From NCBI GenBank assembly GCA_015680685.1, contig MNCI01009412.1, forward strand, positions 159,505 to 223,504: DNA of 64,000 nt. The letters are read 5' to 3'. The position numbers and the translations under genes were made by a program. The number at the start of each line of letters is the position of its first letter. Within the stretch, counting starts at the first letter, position 1. Shown here piece by piece: positions 34,800-46,059 of this stretch. Source of the stretch: Gnetum montanum (lineage: Eukaryota; Streptophyta; Gnetopsida; Gnetales; Gnetaceae). The notes beneath the pieces were generated by a model. It did no database searches and was not told the origin of the DNA. It worked only from the letters and a program-made list of their open reading frames with translations.

Positions 34800-35200
34800 A
34801 CTAGTGTCTACTATGATGTTAAACTCGCATAGATCATCTGCTATGACATTAAACTAGCACAAAGCATTTGCTATGACATTAAACTAGCATAGAGCATCTG
34901 CCATGATGTTAAATTGACACAAAGCATCCACCATGACGCTAAACTAGCACAGCTTGTCTACCATGATGTTAAACTAGCACAAAATATCCTTGGGCTATGA
35001 CATTAAATTGGCACCCATAGCATGGTTTGCTATGACATTAAACTAGCCATCCACTATTTGCTATGACATTAAACTAGTGTAGTAGTTTTCTAGGACCTTA
35101 AACTAGCATAGCATAGTCAGCCCAAACCTTAAATTTGGATCATGGTCTACTAGGACCTTAAACTAGCACAACCAATGCTTTACCAAGATCTAAAACTAGG
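34800..35200 (+). repeat. 30-bp tandem repeat after pol, element 2
   Basis: The core TTAAACTAGCAC recurs. The first six units are in perfect 30-bp register (AAACT or its variant at 34821, 34851, 34881, 34911, 34941 and 34971), followed by six or seven units at irregular spacing up to 35200. The consensus unit is about CTATGACATTAAACTAGCAC plus AAAGCATCTG. This is the largest and most regular block of the unit in the window. Confidence 0.9.
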
Positions 35201-36673
35201 TTAACAAGTGAACATCTCTTATTTGACATATGTGATCTTGTGAATAAGAAAGAAAGCATACTTTTGATATTTCATCGCCTATCTATGCCTCCTAGGCAAG
35301 ATGGGGTGGGGTGTTGCAATTCTAGAATGAAGTTCACATTACCAAGGAAAAAACCCTCTACAAAATTTGCAATGCCACCATCCCTAGCATCTTGCTGATC
35401 TTTTGGAAATGCCTCTTAGCATCTTGTTGTCCTTCTGGAGCTACCACCACAATCACCAATCATCCTAGTCATAGCTCCCACCATTAGCACCTCCTACTGG
35501 AGTCCCAAAAGTACTATGGCCCAACCATAGTGCTACCATCCTCTAGCCCTCTCCATTGTCAAATTTTGTAAGAGCATTCATTAGTTGGGCTTCCCACCTT
35601 ACGGTTGAATTTCCTAGCTCTTGCCTTTGGTGAAGATTCCTGAGCACCTACATCACCATTACTCCTAGCCTCTTGAGTGCTCACTTTTGGTATGGCCACT
35701 AGAGCTTTCTAGCCTACCACTGTCAACGTCTACATTGGCCTTCCTACTTTGAACATTGCATGCACTAGGCATAGCACTTGCAACCCTTGTAGTGTCTCGA
35801 GTAGACAAGACTTCACCCTGACTTCACATGGTACTTTTTTCCTCTAGTTTTCTCTCTATTTCATTTGTAGGATAAAGCTAGGATGGCATCATTCAAGAAT
35901 GTGTTTCACCACAAGAGAAAGACACTACATTGTTCCAAACTACCCATTTTGACTAGCCTAGCTACTTGAGAGTGCATACCCTAATATCCCCTCACTAACC
36001 TAACCTCTACTTCCTACTCTTGCAATTTCCAATGTCCCCTGGCAAGCTTCCCCATGAAGGACATAATGCAACTCATGGCATGGAAGTCTTTGTAGTTTGG
36101 TCAAATCCCCACATGGATGTAACAAAACTCATCCCGGGGAGGAAACACCTATCCTATAGTGATAACATGGTTGCCTTCAAGTGGATATGGGTGTGTAATT
36201 CATCCACAAAACAAAACAAAAAATAACAAAAAAAAGGAAGAAGAGAAGAGAAAGAAAAAAGAAAAAGAAAAAAATAATTAGAAAAGACAAGTGCCCAAGT
36301 TAAATGGCATACTTGACACTTTGCAACCATCCTAGTGATGGATTGACCATCTCCAAGCACTCCAATGAGAAGTCAAAATCCATAGGGAAAAGACACCTGG
36401 GCATGCTAACTCCCTCACAAGCACTCCGATGAGGGATCAAACTATGGCAATGGTTCTCATGGCATCACATCCTACATTTTTCCTTTTCCATTCATTATTC
36501 CCTAACCCCATCTCCTCAAACCTATCCCATGTTCTCTACCATAATTCACTTCCTTGGCATTCTCAAGCATAGCAAAGCATCATCTAAGTGGACACTGTGT
36601 TCATCATGGTTTTTCGTATTATTTGTCGACATCTCTCGAGAAAATCCTCTAGATGTCAACAAAGAGGGGCTAG
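35201..36673 (+). other. 3' non-coding tail of element 2
   Basis: No coding potential was recognised. It aligns with element 1 (7751-9301). Near 35940 it contains a relative of the sequence with which the LTR of element 3 begins (GACTAGCCTAGCTACTTGAG). Confidence 0.7.
36655..36673 (+). other. Polypurine tract of element 2
   Basis: CAACAAAGAGGGGCTAG directly precedes the 3' LTR start at 36674. It is the expected primer for plus-strand DNA and agrees with the LTR border set by the target duplication. Confidence 0.7.
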
Positions 36674-38700
36674 TGAAAAACCACTAATTTTGGGCTTTCA
36701 TGACTCAACATTAGATTTTTTCAAGCATTGAAACTTGGGTGAAATTTCTCTAGGTATGGTATCACATTGTGTCATGTAGATAGCATGGCACCCTAGAAGT
36801 CCTAATGTTTGCAAAGTTTTTTCTAAGTATATCTACTATGATCCTCGACATAGCTAGCATAACACCCATTTCCAAGGCCATTTTGCAGAAAAAGGGCACT
36901 GAGGATGGACTAAATAGTTTTGCAGATTTTCTATCTTTTGGACAATCAAGCTTGCTATGCTCTCCAGCTTACCCATCCTGACACATGTCCCAGCTTCCAG
37001 TCCACCTAGGTACTAGTCTAGGAGTTGTCAAAATTTCTTAGGATGGAAAAAATGGTTTGGAAAATTTTCTACCTTTGGACTTGTTATGCTTTTCTACACT
37101 GCACAACATAGATAGCATAGCAGGCCATGTAAACTAAAATTTTCCTAAGTGTTGGATCGAACATGGAAGGTGCATTTGGAAATTCTTTAACCTCCAAGGC
37201 TACCTGTCCTACTTCATCCTTGGAGCATGATCAGAGTCCAATGACAAAGCATTGCAAGTTTGGTCAAAATTCATTCAATATTAGATGTTATGTTGTGCTA
37301 TGATGCATAGCATAGATAGTGTAGCAGAGGTGCCAGGGTCAAAAATTTCCCAAGTATGAAACAAAGAGGTATTAGGCTCTTTCAACATGAAAAGTGTAGT
37401 TTCTGGTTGCTAAAGTTGCTTGCCTTGCTAAATATCATAGTAGTGTTTTCAATTTTGGATGAAATTCATTTGAAAATGGGTGCTATGCTCTCCTACGTTG
37501 TGCAGTGTAGACAGTGTAGTAGGCCAACATTGCAAAATATTTCTAAGGATTCATGTTATGCTTCATTATGTTGGATAGCATAGATAGTGTAACACTTGGA
37601 AAAAGCCTCCAAATGCCTCCAAAAGTTTCCAAAGCTTATCATTGACCTTCATTCCTACTTTAGCATCTCTCAAATGGCCAAGATCAATAGTTTGCTTTGT
37701 TTTTTGCACCCCTTGTTGGTCCCTAAAGTTGTCCCTACACTTGACCCTAATCAGAAGAGGAGGGAAGATATACTCTTAGAGCATAGGCTCCACTTTGCAT
37801 TTTTTCTAGGCATTTTTGTGAAAACATGGTAGTTCTTTAGATTTTGGCACATGCGGTTTGGGCAATATGGTCATAGATTGGCAAATTTTCAGTCCTTGTT
37901 CTTGTCTTGTTGAGCGTAGCACCATACTTTGAGCATAGCACATTAGCATGACACATTCATATTGGTGCTATGTGGGACCTAGGAAACATGGCATCCAAAC
38001 CACATTTCCTTCCAACCTTGGCTCTATAAATACCCTAGTAATTGACATTCTAAGGGTTAGCTTCCGCAGTTGGCTTTGGTAGGCAATTAGCAAGAAAAAG
38101 GTATCTTAGTATTAAGAGTATTTCTAATATCTACCTCACTCTCACACTTGAGCATGACACCTACACCCCACACTTGCACAACATAGCAACTATTAGCCTA
38201 GCAAGCTTCAACTTCTTTCTATTAGCACAATGTCTGTAATGACCTGGGGACTGTGACCATATTGCCTCACTACCTAGCTATGGCTGTCTAACACCGTGTA
38301 TCAGTTGTACACATCATTTGATCCAAATTCACATCCCCTAATTTTGGGGTAGTGTATTTCCTCACTTGAACTCTCATTTTATTTTTCTACAGTACATATT
38401 TTAAACTATTAGCATACTTGTTTATTTCTATTATGATGATGCATTAAGACACGCATGTTGATACACTCCCACTATTATGCATGTTGTGTTCCTGCTTTTT
38501 CTAACTCTTGCTTGTGACACTCTAAAATCAATATTTGTAAATGGTTATTACACACCACATAAGTCCCTATATGATTGACTAGACCATTTAGGGAATCCCA
38601 TTTCCATTTTCTTCAGCATGGCTTTCCCACAAACTTGGGGTTAGGCTATACACCTGATGACCTCTCGGTGTTCCAGCCACTAACATTTTCAGATGCTACA
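36674..38700 (+). repeat. 3' LTR of element 2
   Basis: It starts TGAAAAACCACTAATT and ends AGATGCTACA. TATA box TATAAATA at 38025-38032. Partner of 19136-21172; first 60 bases differ at 7 positions. Confidence 0.92.
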
Positions 38701-38705
38701 TCGAG

Positions 38706-39332
38706 GATTAGGTTACCTTCCTTGATCTTGAATTTTTTTAGGTTATGGCGGTGTTTCTATTTTTTCCTTTCCTAATACCACTCAACATGAGTAAGAGTTT
38801 GCACCCATTGCTCTTCCACTAATTCTACATCTATGATGTGCAACTCCTTATTTTGTTCATCATTAATTAAGGTTGATAACGATACTTGGAGTTATGGAAC
38901 CTACAATTCAAGAGGAAAATAAGCTTCAAAACCATAGGCTAGGCTATATGGGATTACACTAGTTGCATTTTGAAATGTGATTCAGTAGGCCCAAAGTGCA
39001 TGGATAAGCTACTCATGCCACTTGTTTTTGTTGTTATTTAGCATCTTCAAAAAATTTATGATGGATTTATTACTTACTTTAGCTTGCCTATTGGTTGATG
39101 AGTAGTATGGTGATGAGAAGAAATGCTTAATGCCTAGGTCTTGATAAACGTTTCTCATTTCTAAGTGATTAAATTAAGATCCACTATCTCTGGTTGTGGT
39201 CATAGGTATGCCAAAAGAAGCTACTATGTTATCCAATACAAATTTAAAAACTTGTTGAGATGTTATCTTTCTTAGAGGAATAGCCTCAACCAACTTCATA
39301 AATTACTTGGTTGTAGTGATGATGAAACTATG
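38706..39332 (-). pseudogene. G0 integrase core (fragment 2 of 3)
   Basis: This is a minus-strand Tat-type integrase fragment. Readable blocks are FIITTTK then VEAIPLRKITSQQVFKFVLD near 39240-39330, a decayed second acidic block near 39195 (PMTTTRDSGS), LGIKHFFSSPYYS near 39130, and KVSNKSIINFLKM, where the catalytic glutamate of VEATNK has become lysine. It continues across element 3 into 50699 on one side and across element 2 into 19135 on the other. Both joins restore the frame when one copy of each 5-bp duplication is removed. Confidence 0.85.
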
Positions 39333-39337
39333 CCAAG
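39333..39337. repeat. Target site duplication of element 3 (CCAAG; partner CCCAG at 50694-50698)
   Basis: One mismatch between the copies. The CCCAG version restores the integrase reading STGHSF of G0, which fixes the element ends at 39338 and 50693. Confidence 0.8.
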
Positions 39338-42012
39338 TGTGCATGATTAGACTAGTTAAGTCACTCAAGAGTGCACATCCCTCTTACCCCATCCAATCCT
39401 TCATCCCAAAATCCTCTTGTCCCCTACATACTCATGATTACACATCCCCTGATGCATACACACTATGACACACATGGCATTCTCTTCACATCAACCATTG
39501 AACTCATGATGGATGTAACACAACTTGTCCCATGGGGAGCCTTTGTGGACTAGCTACACCTATCTTGGGGAGGAAACACCTATCCTACAAATGCAATGTG
39601 AATGCATCAAAACAAAGCCCATTGTCTCGATGGCTAACTTGTAGCTAACATTCAGTAGTAAGCTAAACCCAAAGAAGGTTTTCCTCAAAAAAAAAGGAAA
39701 TGGGGAAAACACATTCCCAAGAAAATTGACAATGTTGTAGCTTCACAATTGGCCTGGCCTTAGATTTACTTTGATGCTCTCATAAGCACTCTGATGAGAG
39801 GTCAGCATTTCAAGGGCAAATCACTTAACACTATGGTCATAGTTAATCATGTTGGATTTGCATCTTACATCATGATCCATTGTTTGCATTTCATTTCCAC
39901 CATTTACATCCCATCTCCCTAGCATCGCCAATACTCCTTGTCCCTCATGCATAACCTTATTACCATAGCACTATTGAGCATGAAAAAATGACACTTGCCC
40001 TTGTACCAATGAGTGATGTTGGTGGCATGTTTGTTGTGGTGTTTTATAATTCTTTGTTGATGTCTCTCAGACCACTCGTCCAGATGTCAACAAAGAGGGA
40101 CCATTGAAACACAACAAAATTTTGGGTCTTGACATCTTGATTGCAAGTTTGGTTAAGTGTCAAAATAGTGGTAGTTTGCCTATACTCTCCAGGTGCAGTG
40201 TCACTGGATCACATAGACAACATGGCATCCTGAATGTCCTAACACTTGTAAAGCCATTTCCAAGCTTGCTAGCCAGCCTCTACAACATAGTCAACATGAC
40301 ACCTAGTTGCAAGGCTAGTTTGCACAAATAGGACACTGAGGATGGACCATAAAAATTGGAAAATTCTTCAACTATGGGACTTGGTACGCTACACTGGACA
40401 ACATAGTAGGCCAAGTGGTGCAAAACCTCTCAAGTGGTGCAGTTGGCAATGAATTTTTCTCTAAGGATGCCTACCCTATCTCATCCTTGGAATATGATTA
40501 GCTTGGCATGGAGAAAATATGGAAAATGGCACAAAATTCATCTTGGCTTGGGTAGTACATTGTGCTACGCTACACATTGTAGCATAGTATGATGTTGAAG
40601 GTCTCCTCCACATTTTCTTGACATGACAAAACATAGTTGACGATATTTCAACCTCCATGGTTGCCTATCCCACTTCACCCTCAGGTCCCAATCAAAGCTT
40701 CCTAACAAAACATTGCAGGTTGCATCCCAGACTAACTGCTAGGTTGTGCTATGCTACATAGCATAGCAAAGATATCTAGCATAAAAAGTGCCCCAAAGAT
40801 GAAACAAGGAGGTCTCAGGCATGGATAGCATGGTTTCTAACTATTGAAGTTGCTTGTCTGGTTGGGTCTCAAAATCATCTGTGCAGTCTTTGATAACATT
40901 TATTTACAATGAGGGTGCTATGCTATGTAGCATAACATAGCGTAGTGGCCTAATGTTTATGCTAAAATGCTATGCTAGGCAGCCTAAACAATGTAACACT
41001 TGCAAAGAAGCCCTAGGACACCTCCAGAACCTCTAGGATTCATTGTCAACTAGCATTTTTGCTCCAGCATCTCCTTGATAGCCAGATTAGTGGTTTTCTT
41101 TGCTTGTTGTCCCCCTCTGCTACTGCCACGCTACATAGCATAACACCATGTCTACTGTTGCGTAGCATAGAAGAAAAGTGTAACAACCAGTGTCCCATGT
41201 CCCACATGTAACATGGGACATCTCCTACACTACCACTTGGCACCTGCTCTGCATTTTGGGCTAATCCTAGCCCTATAAGTACCCGTGTGCCCTAGTGCTT
41301 GGAAGGAGGGGGATTTTTGGCTTGGATTTTTGGACCAAGAAGGAAGTGGGCATTCCCATTTTTGGCATTTTTACATCTTGGTATCTTGGCACCTATCTCC
41401 ATGGGTAAACAAGACCTATAGCACACCACACTGGTAGAGAGGCATAGCTACACCACACGGTACATTGCAGCCCCATTGCGGACTTATACAACCTTACATA
41501 CTACATCATAGCTACCGACTTGATAAGCATAATTCAACATAGAGAGCAACAGACTTCACAGTCCAACACCACTAAGGCTATGACTACGCTCCCACTACAC
41601 CTATTTTACACTGTAAATACTTTTGTGAACTAGCTACAATCCCTCTTTTGGGGTGGTACATTGATGTTCTTGAACTCTTTTGCATTTCTCAAGCATTTCT
41701 TTGTGGAATTTAGCATAACATTTGCATTTCCTTGCTTTTTCATACATGTTTTCATGTTCACATCACTACTCTCAGGCCAGGACACCCTGCTATGCTCTAG
41801 TTTAGCTAGACCCAACGCTTGCATGTAACATTATACAAACCTTTCCTACACATAATTATTTAACACCATGTAAGTCCCTATCTAATCGACAAGACTGTTC
41901 AAGGCACCCCATTTCTATTTTTCTCCAGCATGGCCCTCGCATGGATTCAGGGTTAGGCTATATGCTTGTGGACCTCTCGATGTTCCAGCCACTAACATTT
42001 TCGAATGTCATA
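39338..42012 (+). repeat. 5' LTR of element 3 (extended)
   Basis: It starts TGTGCATGATTAGACTAG and ends at 42012 (ATA, where relatives have ACA). The part from 40105 on (TGAAACACAAC) corresponds to the whole LTR of element 2. The first 767 bp are homologous to sequence that is internal in elements 1 and 2, including an old polypurine-like CAACAAAGAGGGACC at 40089-40103. TATA box TATAAGTA at 41274-41281. Upstream is a perfect 10-bp inverted repeat, TGTCCCATGT at 41191-41200 and ACATGGGACA at 41211-41220. Confidence 0.85.
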
Positions 42013-42036
42013 GTTTTTGGTTGTAGAAGAAGGGCC
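42013..42036 (+). other. Primer binding site region of element 3
   Basis: GTTTTTGGTTGTAGAAGAAG follows the LTR and parallels element 2 at 21173. Confirms this LTR is a 5' LTR. Confidence 0.55.
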
Positions 42037-42239
42037 TGTACTTCCATGTCTCTTCCGTGTAGCACAAGTAATCCTGCATGCTATCTATACCTTGTCAGCA
42101 GTAGCCTACTAGCATAGACATGATACCCCTGTGGTTGTTTATGCACTAAGTAGTGTAGATCAGTCGCTACAATGGTTCCTCTGGAACCCTGTAGGATGAA
42201 AGTCTGGAACTATCTATTGTGTTATGCTACCCATCTACT

Positions 42240-42390
42240 ATGTTATGCTGTTAGCGTCCTTTGTAGCATAGTGGTCTTGTCAGCATAGCTATTTCTCTCA
42301 GCATAGCAAGCGTGCAAGCTACAGCATAGCAAGCTCTAGCATAGCATAGCAGCTCTAGCATGCCAGGCTTTAGCATAGTGTAGTAGCACC
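42240..42390 (+). repeat. AGCATAGCA-rich leader of element 3
   Basis: About ten copies of AGCATAG(C/T) at irregular spacing in the untranslated leader, between primer site and gag start. A weaker version is in the leader of element 2 (21480-21550). Confidence 0.6.
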
Positions 42391-42523
42391 AGAGTTGGCC
42401 ATTTCTCATAGTTTTCATATTAAGCATTTTTTTGCAGTTTTGGTCATTTCTTTGTAGTTTTCAAGGTTATCCATCTTCTACAAACAACGATCTATGAATA
42501 TGAATCCAGATCAGCATTTCACG

Positions 42524-42997
42524 TTGGTGTCTAACGCACTTGACACCAGGATCCAGCCAAAGCATGCCACACTAAGGCATGAACAATACAATTTTGTTTG
42601 TGCAAAAATATAGGCAGGATTACCAGTGGATTACCTTGATGTGAAGGAAAAATAGGACTATGAATGAGTCCACCAGAATAGATGGGAGTACAATCCCTCC
42701 TTGTTTGACATAATTCCACTCACAGACTCCTATCATTAGTTGTTGTCCTAGCTCATTCATGCAAATGAGCACGATGCAAGGATAACCTCAAAGGAAGACT
42801 CACAGAACAAAGAAGATGAGTTTGAGGCCTACTCCAAACATGAGAGCCCTGTCCACACCATCTTCCCACAACTGCTCCATAGTACAGCCCCTCCTTGGTT
42901 TGGTCCATCCATCCTCTCCAAGATGGTAACCATGCCAATTCAGCCTTCCTCACAAACAACAAACGTGTTCACCAAACACTATGCTCATGCAGGGGCC
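42524..42997 (+). repeat. 474-bp segment duplicated across the assembly gap (copy 1)
   Basis: It runs from TTGGTGTCTAACGC to GCAGGGGCC and matches 43395-43868, which has the same length but clearly differs in many bases. The right contig begins, and the left contig ends, exactly at the edges of the repeated segment. Confidence 0.85.
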
Positions 42998-43394
42998 NNN
43001 NNNNNNNNNNNNNNNNNNNNNNNNNNNNNNNNNNNNNNNNNNNNNNNNNNNNNNNNNNNNNNNNNNNNNNNNNNNNNNNNNNNNNNNNNNNNNNNNNNNN
43101 NNNNNNNNNNNNNNNNNNNNNNNNNNNNNNNNNNNNNNNNNNNNNNNNNNNNNNNNNNNNNNNNNNNNNNNNNNNNNNNNNNNNNNNNNNNNNNNNNNNN
43201 NNNNNNNNNNNNNNNNNNNNNNNNNNNNNNNNNNNNNNNNNNNNNNNNNNNNNNNNNNNNNNNNNNNNNNNNNNNNNNNNNNNNNNNNNNNNNNNNNNNN
43301 NNNNNNNNNNNNNNNNNNNNNNNNNNNNNNNNNNNNNNNNNNNNNNNNNNNNNNNNNNNNNNNNNNNNNNNNNNNNNNNNNNNNNNNNNNNNNN
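42998..43394. other. Assembly gap (397 N)
   Basis: Unknown sequence. Open frames reported across it are meaningless. Flanked by the two 474-bp copies. Confidence 1.
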
Positions 43395-43868
43395 TTGGTG
43401 TCTAACACATTTGACACTATAATATAGCCAAAGTGTGCTGCACTAAGCCACGAACAATACAATTTTGTTTGTGCCAAAATCCAAGTAGGACTGCTAGTGG
43501 ATTACCTTGATTTGGAGGCAAAATAGGACTATGAACGAGTCCATCGGAATGGACGGGAGTACAACCCTTCCTTGTTTGACATAATTCCACTCATGGAGTC
43601 CTACCACTAGTTGTTGTCCCAACTCATCCATGTAAACAAGCAGGATGCAAGGACAACCTACGAGGAAGTCTCACAGAAGGAGGAAGATGAGTTCGAGGCC
43701 TGCTCCAAACACGAGAGCCACCCCTACACCACCTTCCAACAACTACTCCCTAGTACACCCCCTCCTTGGTTTGGTCCATCCATCCTCTCCAAGATGGTAA
43801 CCATGCCAATTTAGCCTTTCTCACAAACAACAAACGTGTTCACCAAACACTATGCTCATGCAGGGGCC
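43395..43868 (+). repeat. 474-bp segment duplicated across the assembly gap (copy 2)
   Basis: Second copy of the gag N-terminal segment. It continues without a break into the gag linker and core, so this copy is the one joined to the rest of gag. Confidence 0.85.
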
Positions 43869-44004
43869 ACCTCCCAGCCCCAGACAACTTAGGAAGCCTA
43901 CGTCCTACCTATCTCATTGGCACTTGTGGTGTTCATCCAACCTACTCATGTATGGACCACTTCGATTACTGTACCCATCACTCAGTCAAAACATCAACAA
44001 ACAT

Positions 44005-44150
44005 ATGCTATGACATTAAACTGACAACGTCCTTTCACTATGATGTTAAACTGGTAATGACCATCCTCTACAACATTAAACTGGAAACAACCATCTGCTA
44101 TGATGTTAAACTAGCAACAACTATCTGCTACGACGTTAAACTGGAAAACC
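44005..44150 (+). repeat. In-frame 30-bp repeat array inside gag of element 3
   Basis: Five copies with TTAAA at 44016, 44046, 44076, 44106 and 44136, an exact 30-bp period (10 codons). In the gag frame each reads approximately SAMTLNWQQP. The tryptophan codon is TGG in three copies and TGA or TAG in two. Same unit as the non-coding blocks elsewhere. Confidence 0.9.
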
Positions 44151-46059
44151 CCACAACCAACAATTTGACCATATGTGATGCAACCAACATAAGCCCAGCC
44201 AATGCAACCAGCTGGCACATCCCCAAGCTTGGATCAAGCATTCCAATTGATCCAAAGCTTGATGAATGAGATCAATCCACTCAAGGCTACCTCCTTTGAC
44301 ACTGTCAAGGTGGTGGACTTCTATGGAGATGATCCCATAAGTCCTATGGTACCACCTCTAACTCTCCCAACTAGGGTCTAGCTGCCACAATTCACCAAGT
44401 ACAATGGTGACGGGGATCCCAATGCATACTTGGTCATATTTCAATCTAAATTCCTACTCCTTCAAGCTTGGCTACATGCCATCATGCGCGTGTTCCCCAT
44501 GTCACTCACTGGCAAGGCCTTAGACTGGTATCACATGCTACCCAAGGCTTCGATCTCCTCTTTGGAGGATCTCATAAGCTAGTTTGTGACATGCCTTAGG
44601 TACAACCTAAAGCCTAAAGTGAGCCTTGACCAACTCATGCAGGTTAATTAGAGGTCTCTAGAGCCCATGTTGAAATTCCTCCAACGTTGGAATGTTGCAT
44701 TGAGTGAAATGCATGAACCCCTAGTGAAGAGACATCTACTGGACATCTTCAAAGGTGTAGTGAATGAGTTCATCAAGTCCAAACTATATTATCTAGCCCC
44801 AAAGTCTCTTAGCCAAGCCTTTGCCCAAACAAAATGCATAGAGGAAGTAGTGCAAGCTAGCACTGATCTAGCCTATGTGGCCTAGAGAAAGCAACATGCT
44901 TGCAAGAAAAACACAACAATGGAAACAGTGGCCACAAGCACAAAAGAAACCAACCAGGGCCCAATAGCTAAACAGCCCAAAGCCCCAGCTCAGAAAGCTA
45001 CCAACTCTGGCACCAACTTGCCTACATTAGCAAGGGCCACCCAAAGGCCCAAATTTTAGTGCAAGGACCACTTTAAGTATACACCACTACCAATAGAACC
45101 CTTTGAAGTACTGGAGCAACTCTTGAAAGCTAGGAAAATCCAACACAAACATGTATTGGTGATTACCTATCAAAAACATGATAGGTACTGTGAACTACTA
45201 AGGAACCCTGCTTCAGCAATACCAAATGAGCCCCCAGTTCCACAACATTTTAAGTTGAACCAATACTGTCATTACCTCTAGTTGTCTAGTCATAGTATAG
45301 ACAACTATCATGCTTTGTAGGATGACCTACAAAGAATGATAGAATGAGGCCAATTGGTGCTTGACACAGCCAGTCAATACAACAGATATGATGCCTCCTA
45401 TGTCATAAACTCCATTAGCATAGGTGGAAAGCCCAAACCTGTGCAACAACCTTTTGTGATTCATGTGCCTCTTAACAAGGAAATGGTCCCCTCAGCCTCC
45501 ACAAGCAAGAGGCCTTCCTTTGTTATCAATGTGCCTCCTTGGGTACTGGAAACACCCTTTGTGATTAAGGTTCCAAACCAATCATCCACTAAGACATTAA
45601 ACTGGCATGATGCAGTAACAACAACCACTAAGAAAACTTTCATCATCAAGCTGCCATAATGTTGGTTACACAACAACTCCTAAATCATGATTGGTAATCA
45701 AGGTGCCACAACATGATGGCCCCTCACCTACTTGAAGCCCAACAGTGAGAAATGTCTCAATCTCTCCTCCCTTGAGTATTTACCCCACTAGCAACTCGGG
45801 TAGGCCCACAAAATGGCAATACAAGAAGATGAACGAGCACCTTGTGACCCCCATGGCTAAAGTAAAGGCCACAATCAGCAAGAAACAACTAAACACTGGG
45901 GTCCCTATCCACAATCAGGCCAAGCAAATCAATTCCAAGTCTCCTTTGTGAGAGATCTATCTCTCAAGCCACATGGAGGAAGTCAAGGCCAAGACAACGA
46001 CTAATGATAAGGACTTCGTAGCTACACTAACCTAGGTGAAACAAATGCTCAAGAAAAAG

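Larger units (their letters stand above)
19136..38700 (+). mobile_element. Element 2: complete 19.6-kb Tat/Ogre-like retrotransposon
   Basis: This is a full LTR-to-LTR element inserted in G0 integrase. Order: 5' LTR 19136-21172, primer site 21173, gag 21709-24221, protease 24692-25294, repeat block, about 6 kb spacer with the antisense cargo gene, repeat block, RT-RNase H 31320-32770, second RNase H about 33030-33440, integrase 33690-34765, repeat block, tail, polypurine tract, 3' LTR 36674-38700. The LTRs are 2037 and 2027 bp. Their first 60 bases differ at 7 positions, so the insertion is old. All frames are broken and the RT YVDD box reads YVVD, so it is dead. Its size and dual RNase H fit the Tat/Ogre lineage. 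Confidence 0.9.
42500..45660 (+). pseudogene. Element 3 gag
   Basis: The start is MNPDQHFTLVSNALDTRI at 42500. An N gap (42998-43394) interrupts it, and the N-terminal 474 bp recur after the gap (43395-43868). The linker carries five 30-bp repeats (44005-44150). The conserved core lies at about 44350-44880: FPMSLTGKALDWYHMLPKAS, then SSLEDLIS and KLYYLAPKSLSQAFAQTK. The C-terminal GHxT-type block is at about 45260-45360 (SHSIDNYHAL, then DDLQRMIE). From 43611 to 44885 the coding frame is the same apart from stops, many of them TAG where a TGG is expected. Homologous to 21709-24221 in element 2. Confidence 0.8.

Noticed and set aside
40105-42012. LTR of element 3 starting at TGAAACAC (40105) by similarity to element 2
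   Set aside because: The target duplication and restored G0 frame put the start at 39338, and the extra 767 bp recur in the 3' LTR.
42895-43477. Long open frames across the N gap
   Set aside because: They consist mostly of unknown bases and carry no information.
43981-44160. CRISPR-like array (regular 30-bp repeats)
   Set aside because: There are no separate spacers; the whole unit repeats, in a plant retrotransposon.
43766-44269. A 167-codon open frame as the gag protein of element 3
   Set aside because: It is in a different frame from the conserved gag N-terminal (43611-43814) and core (44667-44885) segments; its repeats come from the 30-bp array read out of frame.
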